From Chinchilla lanigera (Eukaryota > Chordata > Mammalia > Rodentia > Chinchillidae): DNA of 64,000 nucleotides. The notes under the pieces are model-generated. The model did not search any database, was not told the DNA's origin, and saw only the letters and a list, made by a program, of their open reading frames with translations. The stretch is from the NCBI RefSeq assembly GCF_000276665.1, contig NW_004955517.1, positions 4,779,546-4,843,545 on the forward strand, written 5' to 3'. This document shows positions 11,237 through 21,445 of the stretch, piece by piece. The stretch's first letter is position 1. Each line of letters opens with the position of its first letter. A program made the translations under genes and the position numbers.

Positions 11237-11522
11237 GTCTTTTTGAGACAGTGTGTCCCTATGCAGTTCAGGCTGGCCTTGAGCTCACTTTGTAGCCCAC
11301 GCTGGTCTTGAACTCACAAGGACCCTCCTGCCTCAGCCTCCTGAGTGCTGGGATTACAGGAGTGTGCCACCACGTCCAGCTAGATCCTTCTTTGAAGAGG
11401 GCATATTTTATAGCANNNNNNNNNNNNNNNNNNNNNNNNNNNNNNNNNNNNNNNNNNNNNNNNNNNNNNNNNNNNNNNNNNNNNNNNNNNNNNNNNNNNN
11501 NNNNNNNNNNNNNNNCAGCCCC
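11207..11522 (-). mobile_element. ID + B1 composite SINE containing the assembly gap
   Basis: On the plus strand a ~30-base T run is followed by a complete minus-strand B1 (to about 11381), a 34-base linker, 100 Ns, and then CAGCCCC. CAGCCCC is the complement of GGGGCTG, the first bases of the local ID elements. TGACTTGTTTT occurs both immediately left of the insert (11196-11206) and immediately right of it (11523-11533). I infer one insertion, ordered ID then B1 on the minus strand, as in the B4 (ID-B1) type, with most of the ID hidden in the gap. A second insertion within the first is the alternative. Confidence 0.7.
11416..11515. other. assembly gap (100 N)
   Basis: Exactly 100 unknown bases, so the length is probably a placeholder. 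It lies inside the SINE composite just described; the missing bases probably include most of a minus-strand ID element. Confidence 0.95.
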
Positions 11523-12179
11523 TGACTTGTTTTAAAGGATAAATAGTATAAAATAAAAGTATAAAGTATTCCATTTTATATTATTTATCCTTAAAAAAGA
11601 AGGAAATCCTATTATGGGAATTAACATGGATGAACCTGGAAGATACTATATTAAGTGAAATGAACCAGGTGCAGAAAGCCAATTACTAACTGATCTCACT
11701 TATATGTTGGATCTAGAAAAGTCAAACTCATTGAAGCATGGAATAGAGTGGTGGCTATCAGTAGCTTAGAAGTGGCAAGAGGGTAGCAGCTGGGAAATAT
11801 TGGTCTAAGGATATAGCATTTTAATTGGGTAGAGTAAGTTAAAGAGAGCTATTGTAGAACATGGTGAATATTGTTAACTTTGAATGTTCTTGCTTTGATT
11901 TGTTTATGTTTGTGATACTGGTATGCTGCTGTTGTTCTGTCTTTTTGTTTGTTTCTCATATGCTACTCTCTTTAAAATAAAAATAAAATGCCAAAAAACC
12001 CCCCAAAAACCCAATGTATTATATTGAAAGTTGCCATAAGAATAGATTTTAAATCTGTTCTTACCTCACAAAAAGTATGTGAGGTAATGTTTATGTTTAT
12101 TAGCTCAATCTAGCGATTCAGCAGTATACACATTCTACAACATCATGTTGTACGTGACAAATGTATACAATTTTTATTT

Positions 12180-12490
12180 AACTTAAAAATAGATAAAAAT
12201 AGAGAAATAAAAAGTAAAACTCATAGAAACAGAGAGTAGAATGATGATTGCCAAATGCTGATGTGTAAGGGTAAGAGATGGTTAAAGGCTAAAAATTTTT
12301 AGAAGGAAAGAATAAATTCTGGAGATCTTTTGTACAGCACAGTGACTGTAGTTAGTAGTAATGTATTGTGTACTTGGAAGCTGCAAAGAGAGTAGATCTT
12401 AAATGTTCTCACCACACACAATTATAATTATGTGAGGTGAGGAATGTATTAATTAACTGGGTTGTGCCAATCATTTTATGTTACATCGAC
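12180..12490 (+). mobile_element. second L1 3' end
   Basis: Just after the first L1's tail, the sequence returns to an earlier point of an L1 3' region: ACTCATAGAAACAGAGAGTAGAATG, then TTCTGGAGATCTTTTGTACAGC, then AGATCTTAAATGTTCTCACC and TATGTGAGGTGAGGAATGTA. Equivalent blocks are already present at about 12050-12120. Two L1 insertions in a row is the simplest reading; an internal duplication is possible. Confidence 0.65.
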
Positions 12491-15400
12491 ATATCTAAAC
12501 AAGCAAACAAAATAACAGCAACAACACTAATAAGACCTCTTCTCGGGCAGTTGTACGTACCTGACTTTAGGCTATGTGCCAAGTGTCTGATACTCATTAT
12601 CCTCATTTGTTAAGTAGAGATATTCAGGCTCAGGTAACTTGTCCAAGAATGCAGTTTTAATAAATGAAGTTCTACAGATTAAAAATATTATGACTTCATG
12701 TGAGAAACATGGCCTTTAATCTGCTAAGTTTAATAAATTTCTTATAAAGCCATTTAAAATGACTGGAAAAAAACCCAGAGAAGAAACTGGACAAGTGGGA
12801 GGACTGACTGTCTTTTACCATTTTGAAAACCCAAAAGTTGTTCACGATTCTTAAGGGGCCTTTCCATTAGTTCGTGTTTCTGTTTACTCTGCTAATCTCT
12901 AGCAGGAGGGGACTATACCCTTTCTATACAGATTGTCATTGCCCGAAGATGTTGACTACCAATTGGGTAAGGATCCCAAGTGAGTATTGGGGTAGAGGAA
13001 AAAAAGGCTCTCGGAACCCTCATGCCTAAGTCCATGCTGTTGTAGGAGAACAGTGACTGGAGTGGAAAGAAATGGGGCTAAGGGAAGCTGATCTCAAACT
13101 TTGTTGCATTGTGCCGAGTCTGTAGGCCACCTTGATTATTGTTATTTTAATATTTTTCTTTAAACCAACTCATTTTGACATTCATTTATTAGAAAAAGTT
13201 GTTGATGCTACTGTGAATGGAAGACTACCTCATTTGCTATAAAGTAAAGGTTAAAATACAGATATACTGAAAATAAAGCAATGTTCCTTCGTGTTTTAGA
13301 AGTAAAGAATAAAAAACAATGAGGTGTAAATGTGATTGATATTTTAGGAATGCTTATCAGAGTAGACAATTGTTATAATTTGCTGCCAATAGATATTTAG
13401 TTCTTTGTCATATAGGTTAAAGGAAAAGATGATTATTTCCAGTTTTAATATTGATCAGTACCAAGAATTCTGACATATATGCAAATATATTTTCTTGTAA
13501 ATACATTATATATATGAAATATATTTGTGTGCAAGTACCTTGTGTACCTATGAAATATATGGGAGAATTACTACATATGTAGTAATTTTAAAGTCTTATT
13601 ATAATTTAACTATCAGTGGTCAGTATTCTTTGATTGTGGGAACCTGTACAAAAGACAGTAAGATAACTCACCAATTTCCATTTGGCTTGGACCAGAATAC
13701 TTGTCTGGGCTCTCTGAAGGAAAAGGGAGTTTTAAGAAATGTGTATGATTGAGCTGTTTCTCTTTATGCCAGTTCACTCTTGTTAAGCCCGTTATCGAGC
13801 CTGATTTCTGCCATGTTAGAAAAGCATGACAATAAGGTCTGGCTCTGCTAGCACAGAGCAGGGAAATCTACTTGTGTCACACCTTCTCACCTCCCTGTGC
13901 ATGATGTGACTTGGCCAGAATAAAGCTTCCTGACTGAGAGACTAAACCTGCTGAGATCCCAGGCTTCCTTCACAGGTGACCCAGACGACGTCTGTCCATA
14001 CAGCTTTAGGTCATTTTCCATTCCAGCAGTGGGAAACGCTGGCCTACACGCACTTCCTACCTCTGTGTTCTCTGTGTACTCCAGTACGACATTGATATAA
14101 GCAACTGCAGTAAAGTGAGTGGGTTGAATCTTGCCCAGCTGTGTCCCGGAACTCCTATCAGCCTGCCACTGGAAAGCTCAGATTTGATCCTTCGATGGTT
14201 CACAACTGACCCTGAGGAGCACTGACCTTGGCAGTGTTCCTACATGAATGTATACTTTAGGAATAATCCTTGTTAGATTATGGTAAAATCTCTGTCCTAT
14301 TCCACAATCAGTTAGATATTTGCAAGGTGGAGCCATTATTATTATCATAGGCAGATGGTGAAATGTCACTCTGTCCTTCTGTGCCTGCTTTAACTGCCTT
14401 ACACAATATCATTTCGGGATTTCTTTACAAACTGCAGTTTGTTTGGAAAAGATTTAAAGCTCAGAGAGTTCGATGACAAGTTCTTCGTTATGAGCACATC
14501 CACTTTATGTGTCAGCAGCAAAAAGGGCACTTTGACTAACACTCACTGTGCCCTGCATGCCAGGCGGATTGCAGACGAGGTCCTTGTTCTGCAGTGCTGC
14601 TGTGGGGTGCAAAGATCTGGAGGGTTTTGTCCATATAGTCTTTGGGAGAAGCTCGAGTGGTCACCCGGTCAGGGGTGGAGGAATTTCTCATGTAGGATTC
14701 ACTGACAAAGGAGACAGAGAACTTGATTTCTCCAAATTCCAGAGGGCTGCTTCAAAAGAAAGAAAGGCATCCAGGTCAGAAGGGAAGGGGTAGGTGTCCT
14801 GAGCATGACAGTTGTGGTGCAGGGAGGATGCAGGATGACCCAGAAGGCATCTGAGGTGGGGGTGGGGTACAGGAGAAGCAGAGAGAGATCAATGTGTTTT
14901 GAAGTGGCTGTGTGAAGGTAGGGGACTGGGACATTGAGGAAGAATTTGGAATTTTTCTGCTATATAATGTCCTGACAAATTCCTATAGAGTTATTCATTG
15001 TGGGTATATTTTTGGGCAGAGGTAGCCCTGCTTTGTTTGGGTTAACCTGTATATAAAGTCTTATTTGCATAGGTACCAGAAGAAATGAAGGATATTAAAA
15101 AGCAAAAGTCCTTCAGAGTGTGTGTCCTGCATGTTTGTAAGGTAGGCTTAGAATTGTTGCCCAGCGAGCAACAGCCAAGCAGATTACTTGTGTTCGTGGA
15201 ACTCTCAGAGGGGTTCCCTGGGGCCTTGCCAGAGGAGAGGTTTGAATGAGCCCTTCTTCATAAAAAGAGGTTTTGTGGCCAGATTCATAGCTGTTTTAGT
15301 CTCCTTCTGGATGAAGTACAAGTATTATTATACAGGACAAGTATCAGAAACAGTGAATCCCCTGGCTGAGCTGTTAGTAGCTGAGCAGAATAGTTGGTGA

Positions 15401-15509
15401 ATTGCTGCAATTTTTCTTCTAGTGTATGTCACATGTAGTTAGAGAAGGCTGAAGCTGTCTACCACCATCTGGACTTTAAGAGTCTGTACAGAAACTCCTC
15501 ATAGTTGCT
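12491..15509. other. unique DNA, about 3 kb
   Basis: Mostly unassigned. A weak reverse MIR trace lies at about 12570-12650 (ATGTGCCAAGTGTCTGATAC, then AACTTGTCCAAGAATG). A perfect palindrome is at 13566-13587. The frames at 14439-14793 overlap one another and resemble no protein I know. No poly(A) tail or target duplication marks a processed pseudogene. Confidence 0.45.
13566..13587. repeat. perfect 22-base palindrome
   Basis: Two 11-base arms, AATTACTACAT and its exact complement, meet without a spacer. The neighbouring DNA is AT-rich with several TATATG words, which raises the chance of coincidence. No function can be assigned. Confidence 0.9.
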
Positions 15510-15640
15510 AATTTTTAGCTAGTGCGTAGTATGTGTTGGGGATTGTGCTCATTTACGTTACTGACATTGTCATATTTTATTGCTTTAAGATCGCTCTTAA
15601 GCAGATACTGTGAGCATTCTAACTTTGCAGGTGGGGCCCA
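15510..15640 (-). mobile_element. MIR SINE
   Basis: The reverse-strand order is visible: TAGCTAGTGCGTAGTATGTGTTGGGGATTGTGC, then TTACGTTACTGACATTGTCA and AGATACTGTGAGCATTCTAACTTTGCAG. It matches the part of MIR that reads 'tactatgtgccaggcactgtgc ... attaactcattt ... attattatccccattttacag'. Confidence 0.6.
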
Positions 15641-15975
15641 AAAGGGTACTGTCTAACAATTAGGGTTGATGGTGGGTACACACACTGTACATTCCTACTG
15701 GCTGTATGTAATGGGCATCCATAACGATTTGATCATATTATTTGGTGAATGTCAGACCTTCTAACAGCCTTTCTGTACATGGTCTTATGTCCACACACAA
15801 AGGAAAATCTTACTCAAGAGCTAATGTGTGGCAGACGCCCATCAGTCTGACTCCAAATCTTCTGTTGTGATCTATTGTCCTGTTCTGGCTCTGAATGTAT
15901 TTCTTCTCCAAATCTGTCATAGGTTTTGCATTGTATCACCCTGCTTTTATCTCCTCTTTATATCTCTTTCAGCCT

Positions 15976-16178
15976 AGGAACTGTTAGTGTTTTAATTCAA
16001 TTAATTCCATTGTGGGGGTTTGTCCTCTCTACTGGAGGATGTTTAGCCGTATCTTTTGTGTCCTCTATCCTGATTTTTGGAAGCAGCCATTACCCTCCTG
16101 GTTGTGACAATGATGGATGTTTCCAGACAATGCCTCATGTCCTCTGGGAGCAACATGTTCTGCCTAGTGAGAACTTCT
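15976..16178 (-). mobile_element. MER20-like hAT transposon
   Basis: The complementary strand of a MER20-type element is readable in order: GGAACTGTTAGTGTTTTAAT, TTGTGGGGGTTTGTCCTCTC, GGAGGATGTTTAGC, CCTGGTTGTGACAATGATGG, GTTTCCAGACAATGCCTCAT and TGTCCTCTGGGAGCAACATG. It is non-autonomous (hAT-Charlie), about 200 bases. A 116-codon frame across it is chance. Family name from memory. Confidence 0.7.
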
Positions 16179-16284
16179 GTCTCTCAGATTTCTCTCTTTC
16201 TGTTGTTGAATGTCTAGTCTCATCCAAGCGTTATATCTGTAGGTCCTCAACACATCCTATCATTCCATTTGTTTAATCTTACAG

Positions 16285-16400
16285 GTGATGTGAGGCCTAT
16301 TTGCTTAGAGTCATAAAATTGCTAAGGGTGGAGTTGGGATTCATCTCAGCTCTGTGTGATCCCAGGGCCCTGGGCTTTATGAGATGTTTTCACTGAACTC
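16285..16400 (-). mobile_element. MIR SINE fragment
   Basis: AGAGTCATAAAATTGCTAAGGGTGGAGTTGGGATTC, followed by CTCAGCTCTGTGTGATCCCA, is the reverse-strand MIR core ('gtcacacagctagtaagtggcagagccgggattcgaaccc'). Confidence 0.6.
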
Positions 16401-16416
16401 CGTATTTGTGTTATCA

Positions 16417-16550
16417 TTCAAGAGCCTTATCGGGTACACTGACTGATTGATGATGGGGAGGAGAGTAGTAGTAATAGCAGCTAACATTTATTTGTTGTCT
16501 AATTTATCTTGGGAGGTAGATATTGACATATGCTCCCATTTTACAGATGA
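16417..16550 (-). repeat. local duplication, copy A (contains MIR piece)
   Basis: This stretch closely matches 17648-17755. Shared blocks are TTCAAGAGCC; GATTGATG followed by a GGG/GGA run; AGTAGTAGTAATAGCAGCTAA; and TAGATATTGACATATGCTCCC with its continuation to CAGATGA. The shared part includes a piece of reverse-strand MIR with the same internal deletion, and non-MIR flank. Two independent MIR insertions would not share these. Confidence 0.75.
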
Positions 16551-17647
16551 ACACCATAGCTGATGAACTCCATAGCTGTGTGGAGCGCCACACTAATCAG
16601 CCTTTATATATTTCATTGTTTGGGATTTGTTCAGCTAGTAAGATGCAAGAAAATTTTCGTGGAATTATAGGTTGTATATTTCATTATCATTTTTACACCA
16701 TTGGTTTTTATTGTTACTCCATTTTCACTGAAGCATTATCAACAAAAATTATCAGAACCATGTCTTGATTTTAACCCTACTTTCTAAGCATAGTCATCAT
16801 CTTATTGAAAATTAAAAAGTAAAATAGATTTACTCATAAGAGAACAACTACTTCTCCAAGTCATCTTCAAATAACTTTCAGTGGAAGCTTTGTGTGCTTC
16901 TTAATAGCACAAATCACTGATAAATAACTTGACCATAAAGGCAATTAATTTTCTGGAATCTCTAATAGGCAAGTTTTCAACAAAATAATTTCTTTTCAGC
17001 AAGCATATATTTTTAACCAAGGGACATATATACTTTAGAAATTTGAAGCTTTCTTTCTCTCAAAATGAGTTTTAGCAATAAGTTAAACAATTAGTAACAT
17101 ATATTAAAAGAATAATTAACAAAGAGAGAGGCTGGTAAAGAGAAAAGGAGGTGAGGCCTTAGCTGAACTTAATGTAGGAGGTCCTTCCAATAATGGTGTA
17201 GTGATGATAATTCTTGGTATTTGTACCTGCTTAGCACCTGTGTTCTCCTCCTCTGACACATACCGTGTGGATTTCCCTGGGAAGTAGCCTCCTCTCCTGT
17301 ATGCAGTGTTTATTGGAGCTGTCAGTCAAAAACACCTTATCACCCACTGACCAAGTAGTAGTCATGTGACCAAGGGGAGGAAGTCCCTGTCTGTCTGCCT
17401 CTGTCTCTTTCTCCAAGGATTCTGAATCTTGAGAACACTGATCCAGAGAAGGAAAATGGTTGGAGCTGATTCTTCCTGATGATTGTAGTTTGAAGAACTG
17501 CCCATGAATTCTCTGGGACCTTGGCTCCTGTTGCTTGTAAACTTGATTTAGTTTTGCTTCGGCTACCTTTATGTGCTATTCTACACCTGCAGTACATTTG
17601 TTTTCTGTTTAGATAAAGTGAAGCTGGATGATTTGTGTTGTTTGCAT
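16551..17647. other. unassigned DNA between the duplicates
   Basis: About 1.1 kb separates the two duplicate copies. A small repeat, CCATAGCTGATGAACT then CCATAGCTGTG, follows copy A. The part at 17230-17600 has the look of an old interspersed element (CAAGTAGTAGTCATGTGACC then AAGGGGAGGAAG), but I could not place it. Confidence 0.4.
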
Positions 17648-17872
17648 TTCAAGAGCCTGACATTGATTGATGGTGGGAGGAAAGTAGTAGTAATAGCAGC
17701 TAATGTTAATTTAATCTTGAGTTAGATATTGACATATGCTCCCATTTTACAGATGAGGAATCTGAGATTTAGAAGGTTCCATGTTTTGCCTAAGATTGCA
17801 CAAAAGGCAAGACCAGGATTTGAACTAAGTGTGAGCTGCGATTCCTAGACTCCTAACCGTTACACTGACTGG
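17648..17872 (-). mobile_element. MIR SINE with local duplication, copy B
   Basis: Bases 17648-17755 match copy A at 16417-16550. The rest continues as a full reverse-strand MIR: ATTTTACAGATGAGGAATCTGAG, then GACCAGGATTTGAACTAAGTG and CTAACCGTTACACTGACTG. Because the MIR is longer here, this copy looks like the older source. Confidence 0.8.
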
Positions 17873-19589
17873 GAGGATGTACCAAAAGCTCACATTCCTC
17901 TTAGGTAAAATTTTTTCCTTAAAGTTATTTTTATCTCAAGATAGAACCATTCCTCCTCCCTGTGTTCCACGATGACGAGCTACAAAATATAAGTGCTTTT
18001 TTTCCTTGTCTTCATGTGGTAAATTAGAATAATTATTGTTAGTTAAGGGATCTGAGTGAAATGTCTTTATCAACTACCAAGTTAACAGAGTCTCTTTTTT
18101 TTAAACCACAGCAGGTAATGCCGTCTTGACAGATTGTGAGTGGCAGAAAGAGAAGTGTTTTATGCAGGATGCAAATGCAGATATTGCAAGAGAAAGCAAA
18201 AATAGCAGGATCAAAAAGCTCTCAGTGTTCCTATGTGTGATGTCATGAGTGCATTTTTACTTTTTTGGTTCCTGACAATACAATATGTTGGTATTTTCAC
18301 TTTTTCTTGATGATTTAAAATGGGTGACAAACAGAGAAAAGATAAACCCAGAGACAAACCATTGTTGCTGGTTGTAGATTCTGACAGTAATGCGCTCCAG
18401 ATCCTGTTTTTATTCATTATTAAATGATTCTTCAATATACTTGTAAATATGTATCATCACCTTCCCTCTTAGGGTTGTTAGTGCCTACATCCATTATCCA
18501 TCCATTTGTTTCTCTCTCTCTCTTTCCCTGTCTCCCTGTCTCCCTCCTTCTCTCACACACACATAGACTCTCTGTCTCTTTCTCTTTCTGTCACTGTCAC
18601 ACATCCACTTATACTTTCTTCTGCTAACAAACTTGATAATAAAATTGACCTCTCCATCCAGGAGCTAGTGCTATTTGGAATGTGACATATTTTCTATGTA
18701 GAAAATTTGGATAAGCATCTGTAAAGCAAATTCTGTCTTTTGTCATTGATAGAAATTCTTGAGAGTCTGGGGAGCCCTTGGGAGTCTGTCATTTTCGGCA
18801 TAGAATCTGTCTGAGAGGTGCTGCAGTCCCCACACGTGCAGTTGAAATGGTGAAAATGAGGGTACAAGCAGTTTTGATAACAATCCTTAGTCATAAACAC
18901 GGGTTCTGGAATAGGTCTTAAGATTTTCCCTGTCAAATGAGTCTCATACTTTGAGACTAGTGAGGATTGACTTGACTTGTCAACTTGTAGTTTTGTCCCA
19001 AAAAAGGACATGGAAGAAAAGAACTGTCATTCATTGTTCTTCCAGAAGAAATTAGCCACATTTTTTTTTTACTAAAAAATTAAAGTACTGAATGTTTGAA
19101 TTAAAATAATTAGATATGTTCAGTTTTGTAAAAATCTCACAATTTTTTTTAAAATTTCACTACCAATGAGTGAAAACTTGGTAGCGTGTTCGCACTAGCT
19201 TTTTAACCTGCCCTTTAGGACCTGAGTGAGTCCAGTCCTCATCTAATGCTTGCTCCTCTAAAGATTTCTGCCAAGGAACGTTCTGTTTACATTTGAGCAC
19301 TTCCAGAGAAGCGGAATGCGTTATTTGTGAAAACAACCCGTTCCGTACTTGGACAGCACCGTCGCAAGTTCTTCTATCAAATGCAGTCTCTTTCTTTGTA
19401 GCCTCTGCTCATTGATTGTGCAGCTGTCACCGGGGGCTGACACAGAGGACGCCGTCTTTCTAAACACAGTGACTCTTTGATTTGACACTTGATGGTTGGT
19501 TTCCCTTCTCGTCTTTCCTTGCCATCAAGTCAAGTGCTGTCTAATAGTCTCAAGCCCTTTCATTGTTCTTTTCGTGTTTTTTGGATTGT
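17873..19589. other. unassigned DNA with CT-rich patch
   Basis: No recognised element. A pyrimidine-rich low-complexity patch (CTCTCT and CTGTCTCC words, then CACACACA) lies at about 18510-18620. At 19150-19460 the sequence has somewhat more CpG than average. Open frames are short and unrecognised. Confidence 0.4.
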
Positions 19590-20150
19590 GTACAGTACTT
19601 TAAAACTGATTTATTTTATTTTATTTTTCATTGCAGTAAAATATACATAATGTGAAATCGGTCTGTTTAACCCTTTTAAAGTGTGCAGTTCTAAGGCATT
19701 AATACATTCACATTGCTGAGCGACCGTCACCATCACCCACCTTCGGAAGTGTTTTTATCTTCCCCACTGCATTTCTGTACCCATTAAACAGTGACTTCCC
19801 ATTATCCCCTTCCTGTAACCCTTCTCAGCCACCGTTCCACTTTCTGCCTCTCAAATTTGACAGTGCTAGCAATATCATCTAGGTTGAGATATACAAGGTG
19901 ATCGGCTTACTGTTACTTAACCTGTCTTCAGAGTTTATCCACATTGTAGCATGGATCAGAATTTCTTTCTTTTTAAGTTTCAATGCTATCCCCTGGTATA
20001 GATATACTACAGTTCTTTAACCTACTCCTCCAGTGACACTTGGTTTGCCTGGTTATCCGCTTTTGAATATGCACATCCTTATCTATCGAAGTCCATTTCA
20101 CAGTGTTGGTAGGAGCTGTACACAGTATTTCAGGAGTATTTTGCTAACTC
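19590..20150 (-). mobile_element. old L1 3' region
   Basis: The complement of an ancient L1 3' region is clear: TTGCAGTAAAATATACATAA, AAGTGTGCAGTTCTAAGGCA, ATTCACATTGCTGAGCGACC, TTTCTGTACCCATTAAACAG, GCCACCGTTCCACTTTCTGC and TTATCCACATTGTAGCATGG. It belongs to a mammal-wide L1M class and is non-coding. Confidence 0.8.
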
Positions 20151-20704
20151 AAGGTAAGAGAACTTTCTAAATTGCAAAGTAGATAAGGAACAGAACAATG
20201 ATGGACTTATTGCTACAGGAAGCACTGAATGCTTCCTGCTGCTGGGATCACCTAGTTCTCAGGGAAATTCTGGCACTGGGACTCAGAAAAAGAGTAGCAT
20301 TTTCAACATGTAGGAATGCAGGGAAGGCCTTCCTGGTGGAAAAAGCAACCAAAGAACCAACTACAGAAGTGCATGCTGTGCTCCACACACTGCCCCATAG
20401 GTTATTTGGTGAGGTGGTGTTTCATTGCTAACTCCTGGTACCTCCGTTGTCTTCCTCCGTGTGTACGGCAATGCACTGTCCTCTGTTCTATGATTTTGTA
20501 CTCCCCTCACTTGGGGGATTAAATTTTTCTTGAGAACACTGAGGATAGTTTTGTTATTTTTTCAAGTGTCTTCATTGTTGAAATAAAAAAAACCTGGTAC
20601 TCAAGTTCCTGTGTTTGTTTTTAATGTAGTTCTTCTGGAATGTTAAGCACAAAACTCTGTGAAGTACAAGTTTAGGAAATATTTATTAGAATTTGAAAGA
20701 AGAG
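20151..20704. other. unassigned DNA
   Basis: A 77-codon frame at 20198-20431 has no similarity I recognise and overlaps another frame at 20316-20522, so neither is supported. No repeat is assigned. Confidence 0.4.
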
Positions 20705-20850
20705 GAGTAGCAAGAACTGCTATTTATAAAGTGCTCACTGTGGCACAGCCCTTGGCAGTTGTTGGTTCATTTTATCCTATGACACATAGTGGAGGTGTAG
20801 GGATAAAGCACACACAGAAAGGGACAAGGCGACAGATCTCGTCCAATAGG
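20705..20850 (-). mobile_element. MIR SINE fragment
   Basis: AACTGCTATTTATAAAGTGCTCACTGTGGCACAGCCCTTGG followed by GGTTCATTTTATCCTATGAC is the reverse-strand MIR pattern ('atttattgagtgcttactatgtgccaggcac ... attcatttaatcctcac'). Confidence 0.6.
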
Positions 20851-21153
20851 GAAGTTGCCCAAGAGAACAAGGATGAGGGGTGAGGAGGAGAGGACGGGGA
20901 AATAAGAGGATTAAAGATGTGTCATGTACAGCGTCCTATTAGCTTTAATGAGTGTAAACTTTACGTGCCATCACGTGAGCTAAGACAAATAATATCAAGT
21001 ATGTAAAAGATGATGGGGAGCCAGAAGAAGACAAGGGGGGGAAGGGAAACAGAAGGAGATTAGGAAAAAAGCTGCAATATATACAGGTAACCACTCCCCA
21101 GCATGATTGTCAACTGACTGAATTGCAAACATGTACTAATAAAATAAAATTTT
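20851..21153. other. unassigned DNA
   Basis: A G- and A-rich stretch with no element I recognise. Confidence 0.4.
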
Positions 21154-21309
21154 ATTTGTTTATTTATTTGATTTATTCATGTTTTGAGGCAGGGTCTTGC
21201 TATGTAGTTCAGGCAGGCCTTGAACTCAGTATGTAGCCCAGGTTGGCCTCGAACTTGTGGCAATCCCGAATGCTGGGAATACAGGCATGCACCACCACCC
21301 CTGGTTAAA
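21154..21309 (-). mobile_element. B1 SINE (older, internally deleted)
   Basis: Reverse-strand B1: TTTTGAGGCAGGGTCTTGCT, TAGTTCAGGCAGGCCTTGAA, TAGCCCAGGTTGGCCTCGAA and AATGCTGGGAATACAGGCATGC. The usual 'cctcctgcctcagcctcc' segment is missing, a small internal deletion. The flanks carry AAAATAAAATTTT at 21141-21153 and 21310-21322, a target duplication, though both sides are low-complexity. Confidence 0.88.
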
Positions 21310-21334
21310 AAAATAAAATTTTTTTAAAAAGTTA

Positions 21335-21445
21335 CCAACTTTTCAGATGCAGGAACAGAGGCTCAGAAACATTAAGTAATCCCCAAATATCAGTTAACTA
21401 AGTCACTGGGCTGGGATTGGACCCACTAGTCTGACTGAAAAGGCT
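21335..21445 (-). mobile_element. MIR SINE fragment
   Basis: CTTTTCAGATGCAGGAACAGAGGCTCAGAAACATTAAGTAATC, then TAAGTCACTGGGCTGGGATTGGACCCA, is the reverse-strand MIR core. Confidence 0.75.

Larger units (their letters stand above)
10490..12175 (+). mobile_element. degenerate L1 3' portion, interrupted
   Basis: It reads in sense through the end of ORF2 and the 3' region. Landmarks are AAAATACTCCACATCATTAAT, GTGTTGGTGAGATGTGGATA, a GGGACTGTGAACTGGTATAG block, CCATTGACAGGGAACTAAAT, ACATGGATGAACCTGGAAGA and AGTGAAATGAACCAGGTGCA. Later insertions break it: a TA-flanked transposon at 10814-11007 and an ID/B1 composite at 11207-11522. All frames are broken, so no protein is made. Confidence 0.85.

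Noticed and set aside
15926..16276. 116-codon frame with hydrophobic start
   Set aside because: It lies over a MER20-like transposon and a neighbouring MIR.
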